From the NCBI RefSeq assembly GCF_003234565.1, contig NZ_QKTU01000019.1, forward strand, positions 1-38,368: DNA of 38,368 bases, given 5' to 3'. This DNA comes from Curtobacterium sp. MCBD17_013 (GTDB taxonomy: Bacteria > Actinomycetota > Actinomycetes > Actinomycetales > Microbacteriaceae). Positions 15,686-24,495 of this stretch are shown piece by piece. Position 1 is the stretch's first letter. Each line of letters opens with the position of its first letter. A program made the translations under genes and the position numbers. Under the pieces are notes generated by a model, which worked only from the letters and a program-made list of their open reading frames with translations, was not told the DNA's origin and did no database searches.

Positions 15686-16933
15686 TCACTCGAGCGGTCG
15701 GAAGGCGAGGTCCTCGAGGGTGCTGTCGGTGTCCACCGTCGCGAAGGCGGTGAACCCCGCGGCGGCGAGCCCGGCCAACAGGTTCTTCATGTTCTTGGTC
15801 CGGCGTTCGAGGCGCACCCGGGCGTGGCCGGCCAGGACGTCCTGCTTGAGCGCGGCGAGGCGGGCGGGCGGGACGTCGCGGTCGTGGACGAGCACGACGG
15901 CGTCGGCGGTGGCGTCCTCGGGCAGCGTCACGAGGTCGACGAGGCGCTCGAACCCGAGCGAGAACCCGACCGCGGGGACGTCCTGGCCGAGGAAGCGCCC
16001 GATCATGCCGTCGTACCGCCCACCACCGCCGAGGCTGTACCCGAAGTCGGGGTGCGCGACCTCGAAGATGGTGCCCGTGTAGTACCCCATGCCCCGGACG
16101 AGCGTCGGATCGAACTGCAGTCGCACGCCGGGCAGGGCCGCACGCAGGGCCTGCAGGTCCCCGAACGCCTCGGCGTCGAGCCAGTCGGCGCCCACGACGC
16201 TGTCCCAGTCGGCCGTCGCGAGGTCGCGCAGCACGGCCTCGAGCTCGGAGGCGTCGTGTCCGGCCAGCCCCGGCAGTGCCACGAGTTCGCGCGCGACGCC
16301 GTCGGGGCCGATCTTGTCGAGCTTGTCGACGACGACGAGGGCGGCGTCGGCATCGGGCCCGTCGACGCCCCACGAGCCGAGCAGCGCCACGAGGATCCGC
16401 CGGTCGTTGACGCGGATGGTGGTCCCGGTGATGCCGAGGGCGTCCACGGCGTCGGTCGTCGCGCGGATGAGTTCGATCTCGGCGAGCGGCCCGGCCTCAC
16501 CGAGGATGTCGATGTCGCACTGCACGAACTGCCGGTAGCGGCCTTTCTGCGGACGCTCCGCGCGCCAGACGGGCGCGATCTGCACGGACCGGAACACCGT
16601 CGGCAACTCGGAACGGTGGCTCGCGTAGAACCGGGCGAGCGGGACCGTGAGGTCGAACCGGAGTCCGAGGTCGGCCAGGTCGAGCGGCGCCTCGGCGACG
16701 CGGAGGTCCTCGACGGTGAGCCCCCGACGCATCACGGCGAAGGCCAGCTTCTCGTTGTCGCCGCCGAGGCCCGCGTGCAGCCGCGAGGCGTCCTCGACGA
16801 CGGGGGTCTCGATCTCGTCGAAGCCGTGGCGCGTGTACACGCCACGGATCACGCCGAGCACGTGGTCACGGCGCGCCTTCTCGGCTGGGAGGAAGTCCCG
16901 CATCCCGCGGGGAGCCGTCACGACAGTCGCCAT
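15686..16933 (-). CDS. hisS: Histidine-tRNA ligase
   Basis: The 415-residue class II aminoacyl-tRNA synthetase attaches histidine to tRNA-His. The N-terminus has APRGMRDFLP. Motif 2 is seen as VWRAERPQKGRYRQFVQCDI (about 130-149), the histidine-specific loop as LVRGMGYYTGTIFEV (about 278), the second loop as YSLGGGGRYDGMIG, and motif 3 as AVGFSLGFERLVDL. A short anticodon-binding domain ends the protein. ATG at 16933 is chosen because homology begins there; the open frame beyond it is spurious. An AT-rich patch at 16976-16991 is the most likely promoter area. It sits between mazG and eno on the same strand, with separate hairpins around it. Confidence 0.95.
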   Translation of the reverse strand: MATVVTAPRGMRDFLPAEKARRDHVLGVIRGVYTRHGFDEIETPVVEDASRLHAGLGGDNEKLAFAVMRRGLTVEDLRVAEAPLDLADLGLRFDLTVPLARFYASHRSELPTVFRSVQIAPVWRAERPQKGRYRQFVQCDIDILGEAGPLAEIELIRATTDAVDALGITGTTIRVNDRRILVALLGSWGVDGPDADAALVVVDKLDKIGPDGVARELVALPGLAGHDASELEAVLRDLATADWDSVVGADWLDAEAFGDLQALRAALPGVRLQFDPTLVRGMGYYTGTIFEVAHPDFGYSLGGGGRYDGMIGRFLGQDVPAVGFSLGFERLVDLVTLPEDATADAVVLVHDRDVPPARLAALKQDVLAGHARVRLERRTKNMKNLLAGLAAAGFTAFATVDTDSTLEDLAFRPLE

Positions 16934-17116
16934 GGCCCCATCTTCCCAGAGCGCTTGCCGCCGCGCCGTCGGCGATGATATGCTGTATTCCAGTCGATCA
17001 CCGCTCCACTGATCCATCACGGTGGTCGATCGTCCGCCCGCGTGGCGGGCCGCGGGGGGCCAGTGCTGCGGACTCCCGCGTCCGGCGTGGCGGCTGCGTG
17101 CCGCGGTCGCCGCGCG

Positions 17117-17153
17117 GAGGGCGCCCTCCTTTTCGGGTTGGGAGGGCGCCCTC
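17117..17153 (-). terminator. Nested palindromic terminator after mazG
   Basis: The 13-bp arms (17117-17129 and 17141-17153) pair across an 11-nt loop. Each arm also contains the 12-bp self-palindrome GAGGGCGCCCTC, so two small hairpins or one long one can form. It lies about 65 bp past the mazG stop. The rest of the 283-bp gap to hisS holds only the AT-rich hisS promoter candidate at 16976-16991. Confidence 0.7.
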
Positions 17154-17216
17154 ACCTCGTCGTGTCGCCATGCGTCCGACGCCCGGCCCCAGGTCGCGCT
17201 CGGAGCCCCGCTGCAT

Positions 17217-17957
17217 TCAGCGCGACCGCTCGCGCTCCGTCGCGCGGCCAGCCGCCTCGAGCGCGACGACCGCAGCGCGGAGGCTCGCCACCGGATCGAC
17301 CCCGTCCGCCCGGGCCGCCGCGATCCGGTCGAGGAGCTCACCGCCCCACGCGGGGTCGACGGCACCGTGACCGTCCGCGCCGTCGGTCACCCCGGGCGTA
17401 CGGTCCTGCCGAGCGGCGTCCGCGACGGCCTGCGCGAGGGGCACGGAACCGAGGCCGTGCTCGTCGATCCGCTCGAGGAGCTTCACGGACCGCTCGAGTG
17501 GGGGCATCGCCCGGGGCACGCCGTCGAACACGCTCGTGCGCGCTGCCTTCTCGGCCGACTTCGCCGCGCGCCACACCCGAACCACGTCGGCGAACGTCTC
17601 CGCGTGCTCGGCGCCGAACACGTGCGGATGGCGGCGGACCATCTTCTCGCGAGCGTGCTCGGCGACGTCGGCGAGCGTGAACGCGCCGCGACGCTCGGCG
17701 ATCCCCGCGTGGAGCACGACCTGGTACAGCACGTCGCCGAGCTCCTCGCGGATCTCGACGTCGTCGTCCACGTCGATCGCGTCGACGAGCTCGTACGACT
17801 CCTCGACCGCGTACGCCGCCAGGCTCCGGTGGGTCTGCGCTCGGTTCCACACGCAGCCGTCGTCCGGCGCGAGCAAGCGATCGACCACCGCGGCGAGGGC
17901 CTCGACGACCGCGGCTCGGTCGGCGGGGTCGGCCTGGTCATCCTGATGCGGGGTCAT
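17217..17957 (-). CDS. mazG: MazG-family nucleoside triphosphate pyrophosphohydrolase
   Basis: The 246-residue product is a housecleaning hydrolase of non-canonical NTPs. The all-alpha MazG fold is marked by QTHRSLAAYAVEESYELVDA (about 40-59) with the metal-binding EExxE, followed by EIREELGDVLYQVVLHAG (EExxD) and REKMVRRHPHVFG. The usual CPWD tetrad before QTH is changed here to CVWN. Only one MazG domain is clear; the C-terminal half is divergent and Ala-rich. ATG at 17957 fits the family better than the upstream start at 17972. It diverges from the ECF sigma gene across 75 bp. Confidence 0.9.
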   Translation of the reverse strand: MTPHQDDQADPADRAAVVEALAAVVDRLLAPDDGCVWNRAQTHRSLAAYAVEESYELVDAIDVDDDVEIREELGDVLYQVVLHAGIAERRGAFTLADVAEHAREKMVRRHPHVFGAEHAETFADVVRVWRAAKSAEKAARTSVFDGVPRAMPPLERSVKLLERIDEHGLGSVPLAQAVADAARQDRTPGVTDGADGHGAVDPAWGGELLDRIAAARADGVDPVASLRAAVVALEAAGRATERERSR

Positions 17958-17997
17958 GCTCCATCGTCGCACCTCGCGTGTGGACGTCGAGCGAACG

Positions 17998-18026
17998 TGT
18001 AACGCCAGCGGGGCGGCCGGACACTA
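17998..18026 (+). promoter_or_regulatory. Candidate ECF-type promoter of the sigma factor gene
   Basis: TGTAAC at 17998-18003 resembles the AAC-containing -35 element typical of ECF promoters, and lies about 16-17 bp before GACACT (18020-18025). This would allow autoregulation by the sigma factor encoded directly downstream. The -10 part is weak. Confidence 0.3.
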
Positions 18027-18032
18027 CTCAGT

Positions 18033-18611
18033 GTGGAGGACGAACCGGACGACGGCCCGCTCTGGGTCCTGGCGCAGCGCAACGATGGCGCCGCCTTCGC
18101 TGCGCTGTTCGATCGGCACCGTCCGCGTGTCTACCGACGGGCCACAAGCCTGCTCCAGACGCCGCACGACGCCGAGGACGTCACCGCCGCAGCGTTCTAC
18201 GAACTCTGGCGGAAGCGGAGGACCGTCGTCCTGGTTGCGGGCTCCGTCGTGCCGTGGCTGCTGGTCACGACCGTCAACCTCGCGCGGAACCATCGTCGGG
18301 CGACCGCCCGGTACCGCCGGTTGCTCGACGAGCTCCCGCGGGACGACGACACGACGCCAGCGGTCGACGCGGAGGACCTCGAGGTCCGCGATCGCTTGCG
18401 CGCCTCCGTTCGCGCGCTCTCCCCGGTCGATGCAGCGCTCTTGGTCCTGACGAGCCTCGAGGGCATGCCGGTGTGGGAGGCGGCACAAGCGGTGGGCCTC
18501 AATCCGCCCGCCGCACGCGTCCGCCTCCACCGCATGCGCCGACGCCTCCGCGACGACCTGCACGACCTCGACCCGTCCATCCGAACCGCACCGGAAGGCA
18601 CCAACCCATGA
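18033..18611 (+). CDS. ECF RNA polymerase sigma factor
   Basis: The 192-residue product has the two sigma-70 regions of the ECF class. Region 2 spans about 20-90 (AFAALFDRHRPRVYRRATSL, then DAEDVTAAAFYELWRK). Region 4 spans about 125-180 (LSPVDAALLVLTSLEGMPVW and then the helix-turn-helix EAAQAVGLNPPAARVRLHRM). It would direct RNA polymerase to a small regulon after an envelope signal. The start is taken as GTG at 18033. Its stop overlaps the next ATG (ATGA at 18608-18611), so the membrane protein that follows is co-translated and is the likely regulator or partner. Confidence 0.88.
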   Translation: MEDEPDDGPLWVLAQRNDGAAFAALFDRHRPRVYRRATSLLQTPHDAEDVTAAAFYELWRKRRTVVLVAGSVVPWLLVTTVNLARNHRRATARYRRLLDELPRDDDTTPAVDAEDLEVRDRLRASVRALSPVDAALLVLTSLEGMPVWEAAQAVGLNPPAARVRLHRMRRRLRDDLHDLDPSIRTAPEGTNP

Positions 18612-19393
18612 GCATCGACATGCAGCCCCAGACCGCCCTCGCCATCCGAGCCGAGCTCGCTGCCATCGGGACGCGGGCCAGCGGCCTCCAACGCCGCCAG
18701 CGCCGAGCACGCGTCACGGCTGCCCTCGTCGGCGTCGCGGCGGTCGGTCTGACCACCAGTGCGGCAGCACTCGTGGCGTCTGGTGTGCCCGGGTCCACGA
18801 CGACCGCCGCGATCGGGGCCGCCACCACGGCGACGCACACCGGGCCGGCCCTGGTCGACATCGGGAAGGCGCCCGACAGGGCGGGCGCGGTGATCGTCGA
18901 CATCACCTGCCTCAACCACGTCGGGATGGTGAAGGTGTCGACGGTCGACGGCGGCGGCGCCGGGTACAGCTGTCGCGACGGCGGCAGCATGCACGTCACG
19001 GATGGCCGAACACCAGCGGAGGGTCGGTCCCGGTTCAGCATCGAGGCCTCGCCGGGCACGCGGTGGCGGGCGGTCCTGCGGTACGCCAGCTCGGTCACGA
19101 GCGTGTGGGGCCTGAATGCCGAGGGACAGACGTACGGCGTCGAGAACAAGCACGGACACCCCGACCTCGTCCCGGCGACGGCGGACAACGGCCGCGAGGG
19201 CTGGGTGTTCTGGAACGACGTCGACCTGGCCGAGGAGACCGCGACGGTCGATGTGTACGAGTCCGACGGTGAAACGGTCATCGGGCACACCACGGTCATC
19301 GTGGGACTCCCGGGGGTACCGCTCGACCAGCGGTACATCGACGACCTCGACCCCGTCCGGACGGCCTCGCCCTCCCCCCACGGCACCAGGTGA
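18608..19393 (+). CDS. Single-pass membrane protein coupled to the ECF sigma factor
   Basis: The 261-residue product has a short cytoplasmic N-terminus of about 34 residues, one membrane helix (about 36-58) and an extracytoplasmic domain of about 200 residues. The outer domain has two cysteines (DITCLNHVG and GYSCRDGGS), likely a disulfide. The topology matches an anti-sigma or sensor protein, but the cytoplasmic part is very short and lacks the zinc-binding HxxxCxxC of ZAS anti-sigma factors. I do not recognise the outer domain. The ATGA overlap with the sigma gene is the main functional clue. Anti-sigma function is inference. Confidence 0.75.
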   Translation: MSIDMQPQTALAIRAELAAIGTRASGLQRRQRRARVTAALVGVAAVGLTTSAAALVASGVPGSTTTAAIGAATTATHTGPALVDIGKAPDRAGAVIVDITCLNHVGMVKVSTVDGGGAGYSCRDGGSMHVTDGRTPAEGRSRFSIEASPGTRWRAVLRYASSVTSVWGLNAEGQTYGVENKHGHPDLVPATADNGREGWVFWNDVDLAEETATVDVYESDGETVIGHTTVIVGLPGVPLDQRYIDDLDPVRTASPSPHGTR

Positions 19394-19495
19394 ACGCAGC
19401 CCCGACCACGCCGCCGTCGCCTGGTAGCGTCGGCGTGGCGTGTCGGGAAGTCTGGTCGACGGACCATCGACCGACCCCAACGAGACGGAGTCACC

Positions 19496-20668
19496 GTGCC
19501 CGCCATCGTCCGCTCCGAGCGCTTCAGCGCCGTCGCCCTGCTCACCGCCGCGGTCCTCGGACTCGCCGCCGCGAACTCCCCCCTCGGGCCACGACTCGAG
19601 CACCTGCTGGCGCTCCACACACCCTGGTCCGCGGTCGGACTCGACCTGTCGATCGCACACTGGGTCAGCGACGGGCTGCTCGTCGCGTTCTTCCTGCTCA
19701 TCGCGATCGAGCTCAAGCACGAGCTGACGATCGGGCAGCTGTCGGATCCCCGGACCGCGATCGTGCCCGCGATCGCCGCCGTCGGGGGTGTCGTCGTGCC
19801 GGCGGTGCTCTACCTGGCGGTCACGCAGGACACCGGGCTCGAACACGGCTGGCCGATCCCCACCGCGACCGACATCGCGTTCGCGCTCGGGATCCTCGCG
19901 ATCTTCGGCCGCGGGCTGCCGTCACGCCTCCGGGTGTTCCTCCTGGCGCTCGCGGTGCTCGACGACCTCATCGCGATCGTCATCATCGCGGTCGTCTTCG
20001 CGCATGGCACCGACCTGGGACTCCTCGGGCTGGCGGTCGTGGCCCTCGCGGCGTTCGCGGTGCTGGCCCGGTCCCTGCGCCGCGTCGGGCGCGCCCGGCC
20101 GTGGATCGTGGTCGGCCTCGTCGTGCTCGGCGTCGTCACGTGGTGGCTCGTCCTGCACTCGGGGGTCCACGCGACGATCGCCGGGGTGGCACTCGGGCTG
20201 GTGCTCCCCCGGCGCGCCGGGCACACGGTCCGGCACGCTGTCGAACCCTGGTCGAACGGGGTCGTCCTGCCGGTGTTCGCGTTCACCTCGGCCGCGGTCG
20301 CCGTGCCCGCGGTGGGGTTCGGTGCGCTGTCGCCGGCGTTCTGGGCGATCGTGCTCGCACTCCCGGTGGGCAAGGTCGTCGGCATCACGCTCTTCGGCGG
20401 GGTCGCGACCCATGTGTTCCGGCATCCTGAGCGCCCGACGCTGTCGCTCTCGGCGGTCGCCACCGTCGGCGTCCTCGGCGGGGTCGGGTTCACCGTCTCG
20501 CTGCTCATGAACGAACTCGCGTTCGTGCACACGCCGCAGGTCGCGGACCAGGGCACGCTCGCGGTCCTCGTCGGCTCGGGCGTCGCGATGGTGGCGTCGG
20601 CCGTCGTCGTCGCGCTCGGGGCACGCCGTGCGCGGTCCGAGCGCGCGGCCGCTCCGGGCGCGCCCTGA
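19496..20668 (+). CDS. nhaA: Na+/H+ antiporter NhaA
   Basis: The 390-residue cytoplasmic-membrane antiporter exchanges sodium for protons for pH and salt tolerance. About twelve helices are seen, with family motifs FFLLIAIELKHELTIGQLS (about 64-82) and PTATDIAFALGIL (about 120-132). The ion-binding aspartate pair lies in LALAVLDDLIAIVIIA (Asp155-Asp156, equivalent to E. coli D163-D164), and the late segment TVGVLGGVGFTVSLLMNEL is present. GTG at 19496 has GGAG seven bases upstream. The gene is about 100 bp after the sigma-factor pair and may or may not be in its regulon. Confidence 0.95.
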   Translation: MPAIVRSERFSAVALLTAAVLGLAAANSPLGPRLEHLLALHTPWSAVGLDLSIAHWVSDGLLVAFFLLIAIELKHELTIGQLSDPRTAIVPAIAAVGGVVVPAVLYLAVTQDTGLEHGWPIPTATDIAFALGILAIFGRGLPSRLRVFLLALAVLDDLIAIVIIAVVFAHGTDLGLLGLAVVALAAFAVLARSLRRVGRARPWIVVGLVVLGVVTWWLVLHSGVHATIAGVALGLVLPRRAGHTVRHAVEPWSNGVVLPVFAFTSAAVAVPAVGFGALSPAFWAIVLALPVGKVVGITLFGGVATHVFRHPERPTLSLSAVATVGVLGGVGFTVSLLMNELAFVHTPQVADQGTLAVLVGSGVAMVASAVVVALGARRARSERAAAPGAP

Positions 20669-20707
20669 CCAGAGCACGATCCGGCGGTTCCGCCGCGGGC
20701 CGGGCCC

Positions 20708-20773
20708 GGCGGGAGGCGCGGGGCGGGCCGGCCGGGAGGCGCGGGGCGAGCCCGTACCGTGCCTCCCGACCGG
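20708..20773. repeat. 44-nt palindromic element, copy C, with an extra direct half-copy
   Basis: The 13-bp arms 20728-20740 and 20761-20773 pair with one mismatch. The reverse complement matches copy B (9130-9173) at 40 of 44 positions, spacer included. Just upstream CGGGAGGCGCGGGGCG is present twice as a direct repeat (20710-20725 and 20733-20748). It lies between the convergent nhaA and mfd genes and probably ends both transcripts. Confidence 0.8.
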
Positions 20774-20788
20774 CGATCCCGCCCACGC

Positions 20789-23700
20789 CTACGCGGCCGG
20801 CGCCTGCTCCGGCACGTTCGCGCCGTAGATCGCCGTGAGGATCGACTCCACCCAGTCGATGAGCGCATCGTCCGGTAGCGGCTCGCCGTTCCGCTTCGGG
20901 AGCGGGATGCTCGTCGCGTTCTGCTGGGCGAACCACCGCGACCCCGGGAACATGCGGGTGAGCCGGACCTGCTGGGAATCGGCGAGCTCCTTGCCCGCGA
21001 CCCGGAGGTTCGACCCCATCACGACGACGTCGGACAGGCCGACCTGCTGCGCCATGCGCCGGAGCCGCGAGACCTCGATGAGCGTCGTGACCGCCTTCGG
21101 GGGCGTGCCGTACCGGTCGGTGAGCTCGTCGAGCACCATGTCGATCGCGGCGTCCTGCGCCGAAGGAGCCGACGCGGCCGAGAGCTTCTGGTACGCCTCG
21201 AGCCGGAGCCGCTCGCTCTCGACGTAGTCCTCGGGGATGCGGGCGTCGACCGGGAGCTCGAGGCGGAGTTCCGTCTGCCCCTCGGCGACGTCGCCGCGGA
21301 ACTGCCCGACGGCCTCGCCGATCATCCGGAGGTAGAGGTCGAACCCGACCCCCGCGATGTGACCGGACTGTTCGCCACCGAGCAGGTTGCCCGCTCCGCG
21401 GAGCTCGAGGTCCTTGAGGGCGACCTGCATGCCCGCACCGAGCTCGTTGTTCGCCGCGATGGTCTCGAGGCGGTCCTGCGCGGTCTCGGACAGGGGCTTG
21501 TCGGCGTCGTAGAGGAAGTACGCGTACCCGCGCTCGCGCCCGCGGCCGACACGACCCCGGAGCTGGTGCAGCTGCGACAGCCCGTACTTGTCGGCGCGGT
21601 CGATGATGAGGGTGTTCGCGTTCGCGATGTCGAGGCCGGTCTCGATGATGGTGGTCGACACGAGGACGTCGAACTTGCGCTCCCAGAAGTCGACCATCAC
21701 CTGCTCGAGGGCCTGCTCGGACATCTGGCCGTGCGCGACCGCGATCCGGGCCTCGGGCACGATCTCGGCGAGGTGCGCGGCGGTGCCCTGGATGTCCTTG
21801 ACGCGGTTGTGCACGTAGAACACCTGGCCCTCGCGGAGCAGCTCCCGCCGGATCGCCGCCGCGACCTGCATGTCCGACTGCGGCCCGACGAAGGTCAGGA
21901 TCGGATGGCGGTCCTCGGGCGGGGTGGCGAGGGTCGACATCTCGCGGATGCCGGTCACGGCCATCTCGAGTGACCGCGGGATCGGGGTCGCGCTCATGGC
22001 GAGGACGTCGACGTTCGTCTTGAGCTTCTTGAGCTGGTCCTTGTGCTCGACGCCGAAGCGCTGCTCCTCGTCGATGATCACGAGGCCGACGTCCTTGAAC
22101 TGCACCTGCTGGGACAGGATGCGGTGCGTCCCGATCACGATGTCGACCGTGCCGTCGGCGAGGCCCGCGATGGTCTCCTTCGATTCCTTCTCGGTCTGGA
22201 ACCGGCTCAGGGCGCGCAGGTGCACGGGGAACCCGGCGAAGCGTTCCTGGAAGGTCTCGAAGTGCTGGCGGACCAGCAGCGTGGTCGGCACGAGGACCGC
22301 GACCTGCTTGCCGTCCTGCACGGCCTTGAACGCGGCGCGGATCGCGACCTCGGTCTTGCCGTAGCCGACGTCGCCGGACAGCAGGCGGTCCATCGGGATC
22401 GGCCGCTCCATGTCGGCCTTGATCTCGTCGATCGTGGTGAGCTGATCGGGCGTCTCGGCGAACGGGAAAGCTTCTTCGAGCTCGCGCTGCCAGGGGGTGT
22501 CCGGCCCGAAGGCGTGCCCCTTCGACGCCATCCGCGCCGAGTAGAGCTTGACGAGCTCCACCGCGATGTCGCGGACCGCCTTGCGCGCCTTGCTCTTGGC
22601 CGACGCCCAGTCGCTGCCGCCCATCTTGCTGAGCGTCGGGGCCTCGCCGCCGACGTAGCGCGAGAGCTGGTCGAGCTGGTCCGTCGGCACGTAGAGCTTG
22701 TCGCCCGGGTACCCGCGCTTCGATGGCGCGTACTCGAGCACGAGGTACTCGCGCTGCGTCTTGACCGCGTTCCGACCACCCGACGAGACCTCGCGCGAGA
22801 CGAGCTCGACGAACTTGCCGATCCCGTGCGTGGTGTGCACGACGACGTCACCCGGCTTGAGCTGCAGGGGGTCGACGACGTTCTTCCGGCGGCTGGCGAG
22901 CTTCTTCACCTGCCGGGCTCCCTGCTGGGCGCTCCGGCCGTAGAACTCGGCCTCGGACATCACGAGCAGGCGGAGCTCCGGCACGGCGAACCCGTGCTCG
23001 ACCGACGCGGTCGTGAGCAGCACGGCGCCGGGCTCCGGGGGCTCGGTGACGTCCTCGACCCGGGCGGCGACGCCGGCGTCCGCGAGGACCTGCACGGCAC
23101 GCTCGACCAGACCGGCGCCCTGCGCGGTGACCACGACGGACCAGCCGTCTCGCGTGCGCTCGGCGACGTGCTCGACCGCGCCCTCGGCGCTGCCGGTGAA
23201 GCTCGGGACGGTCTCGGCGGGCACGCGGAGGTAGTCGCCCGCCGACTCGACCGCCTGCTCGTCGGTGAGGTCGGCACCGGAGTCGAACGGCGACACCGTC
23301 CACCAGGTGCGGTCGCCACGGGACTGCTTGAGCGCCCCGAGGGACAGGAAGTTGCCGGCGTCGAGGTCGATGGGGGCCTGCGCCCCGGCGGTCGCCGCAC
23401 TCCACGCGGCCTGCAGGAACTCCTGGTTCGTCTCGGCCAGGCTGTGCGCCCGGGCGACGACACGCTCGGGCGAGAACACCGCGACGACCGCCGAGGACGG
23501 CAGGTAGTGGGTGACGGGCACGAGGCGGTCGACCAGGGCGGGCGCGAGGGACTCCATGCCCTCGACCGGGATGCCCTCGGCGATCTTGGCGAGCATCTGG
23601 GACAGGCTCGGGAACTCGTGGAGCATCTCGCGCGCCCTCTGCCGGACGCTCTCGCCGAGCAGGAGCTCGCGGCTCGCGGTGAGCTCCACCTGCCCGAGGT

Positions 23701-24382
23701 CCTCGTCCGTCGAGCGCTGGTCCGCGACGCTGAACGCCTTGATCGCGTCGATCTCGTCGCCGAAGAAGTCGATGCGGACCGGGTGGTCGGCCGTCGGCGG
23801 GAAGACGTCGAGGATGCCGCCGCGGACCGCGAACTCGCCACGGCGGGACACGAGGTCGACCCGGGCGTAGGCGAGGTCGACGAGGGCGCCGGCGAGCTGC
23901 GTGAGGTCGTTGCCCCGGGAGTTCGTCCGGAGCACCAGGGGTGCCATCGCGGTCATGTTGTCCGCGATGGGCTGGAGCGCGGCGCGCACGCTCGCCACGA
24001 CGACGATCGGCCCACGGGGTTCGCCCCGGTCGGCGGCGGCCTGCCAGTCGGCGAGGCGCCGCAGGGTGTTGATGCGCGTGCCGACCGTCTGCGCGCTCGG
24101 GCTCAGGCGCTCGTGCGGCAGGGTCTCCCACGCGGGGAACTCGAGGACCTCGGCCTCGGGCACGTAGCACCGGACGGCGTCACGCACGCCCTCGGCCTCG
24201 CGCCCGGTGGCGGTGATCACGAAGGCGCACTGCGGGCCGTCCCGCTCGGCGAGCAGCGCCGCCAGCAACGGGACGCGGAGGCCGTCGACGACGGAGAAGT
24301 CGGCGTCACGCGGGGCGGCGGCGAGGACACGATCGAACGCGGAGGCGCGCGCGAGCGCAGGGATGATGCCCGAGATCGTCAC
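20789..24382 (-). CDS. mfd: Transcription-repair coupling factor
   Basis: The 1197-residue ATP-dependent translocase pushes stalled RNA polymerase off DNA and recruits UvrA. The N-terminal UvrB-homology region is seen (FPAWETLPHERLSP, near 100). The RNA-polymerase-interaction region includes KPGDVVVHTTHGIGKFVEL (about 508-526). The translocase motor has Walker A GDVGYGKTEVAIRAAF near 670, the DEEQ box IIDEEQRFGV near 768, and motifs VLAMSATPIPRSL and QLHQLRGRVGRGRERGYAYF. A C-terminal TRCF domain completes it. The size is normal. GTG at 24382 is preceded by GGA, and TACCAT lies nine bases upstream. It lies downstream of pth across a 113-bp gap. Confidence 0.97.
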   Translation of the reverse strand: MTISGIIPALARASAFDRVLAAAPRDADFSVVDGLRVPLLAALLAERDGPQCAFVITATGREAEGVRDAVRCYVPEAEVLEFPAWETLPHERLSPSAQTVGTRINTLRRLADWQAAADRGEPRGPIVVVASVRAALQPIADNMTAMAPLVLRTNSRGNDLTQLAGALVDLAYARVDLVSRRGEFAVRGGILDVFPPTADHPVRIDFFGDEIDAIKAFSVADQRSTDEDLGQVELTASRELLLGESVRQRAREMLHEFPSLSQMLAKIAEGIPVEGMESLAPALVDRLVPVTHYLPSSAVVAVFSPERVVARAHSLAETNQEFLQAAWSAATAGAQAPIDLDAGNFLSLGALKQSRGDRTWWTVSPFDSGADLTDEQAVESAGDYLRVPAETVPSFTGSAEGAVEHVAERTRDGWSVVVTAQGAGLVERAVQVLADAGVAARVEDVTEPPEPGAVLLTTASVEHGFAVPELRLLVMSEAEFYGRSAQQGARQVKKLASRRKNVVDPLQLKPGDVVVHTTHGIGKFVELVSREVSSGGRNAVKTQREYLVLEYAPSKRGYPGDKLYVPTDQLDQLSRYVGGEAPTLSKMGGSDWASAKSKARKAVRDIAVELVKLYSARMASKGHAFGPDTPWQRELEEAFPFAETPDQLTTIDEIKADMERPIPMDRLLSGDVGYGKTEVAIRAAFKAVQDGKQVAVLVPTTLLVRQHFETFQERFAGFPVHLRALSRFQTEKESKETIAGLADGTVDIVIGTHRILSQQVQFKDVGLVIIDEEQRFGVEHKDQLKKLKTNVDVLAMSATPIPRSLEMAVTGIREMSTLATPPEDRHPILTFVGPQSDMQVAAAIRRELLREGQVFYVHNRVKDIQGTAAHLAEIVPEARIAVAHGQMSEQALEQVMVDFWERKFDVLVSTTIIETGLDIANANTLIIDRADKYGLSQLHQLRGRVGRGRERGYAYFLYDADKPLSETAQDRLETIAANNELGAGMQVALKDLELRGAGNLLGGEQSGHIAGVGFDLYLRMIGEAVGQFRGDVAEGQTELRLELPVDARIPEDYVESERLRLEAYQKLSAASAPSAQDAAIDMVLDELTDRYGTPPKAVTTLIEVSRLRRMAQQVGLSDVVVMGSNLRVAGKELADSQQVRLTRMFPGSRWFAQQNATSIPLPKRNGEPLPDDALIDWVESILTAIYGANVPEQAPAA

Positions 24383-24443
24383 TCATCCGATGGTACCGGC
24401 GCCCTCCGACAGGCGATCCGGCCCGCCGCGTGCTGTGGGCGAA

Positions 24444-24484
24444 CGGAAGGGAGATGGGCGGGCGCACACCGAGCCTCCCGGTCG
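24444..24484. repeat. Decayed palindromic element, copy D
   Basis: On the minus strand this 41-nt stretch begins like copy B (GGGAGGCTCGG shared) but lacks about three spacer bases and has only 5 bp of intact arm (GGGAG 24449-24453 with CTCCC 24475-24479). It lies between pth and mfd. A lone half, GTCGGGAGGCTCG, also occurs at 25085-25097 between rplY and pth. Confidence 0.5.
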
Positions 24485-24495
24485 TCCCACGACGG

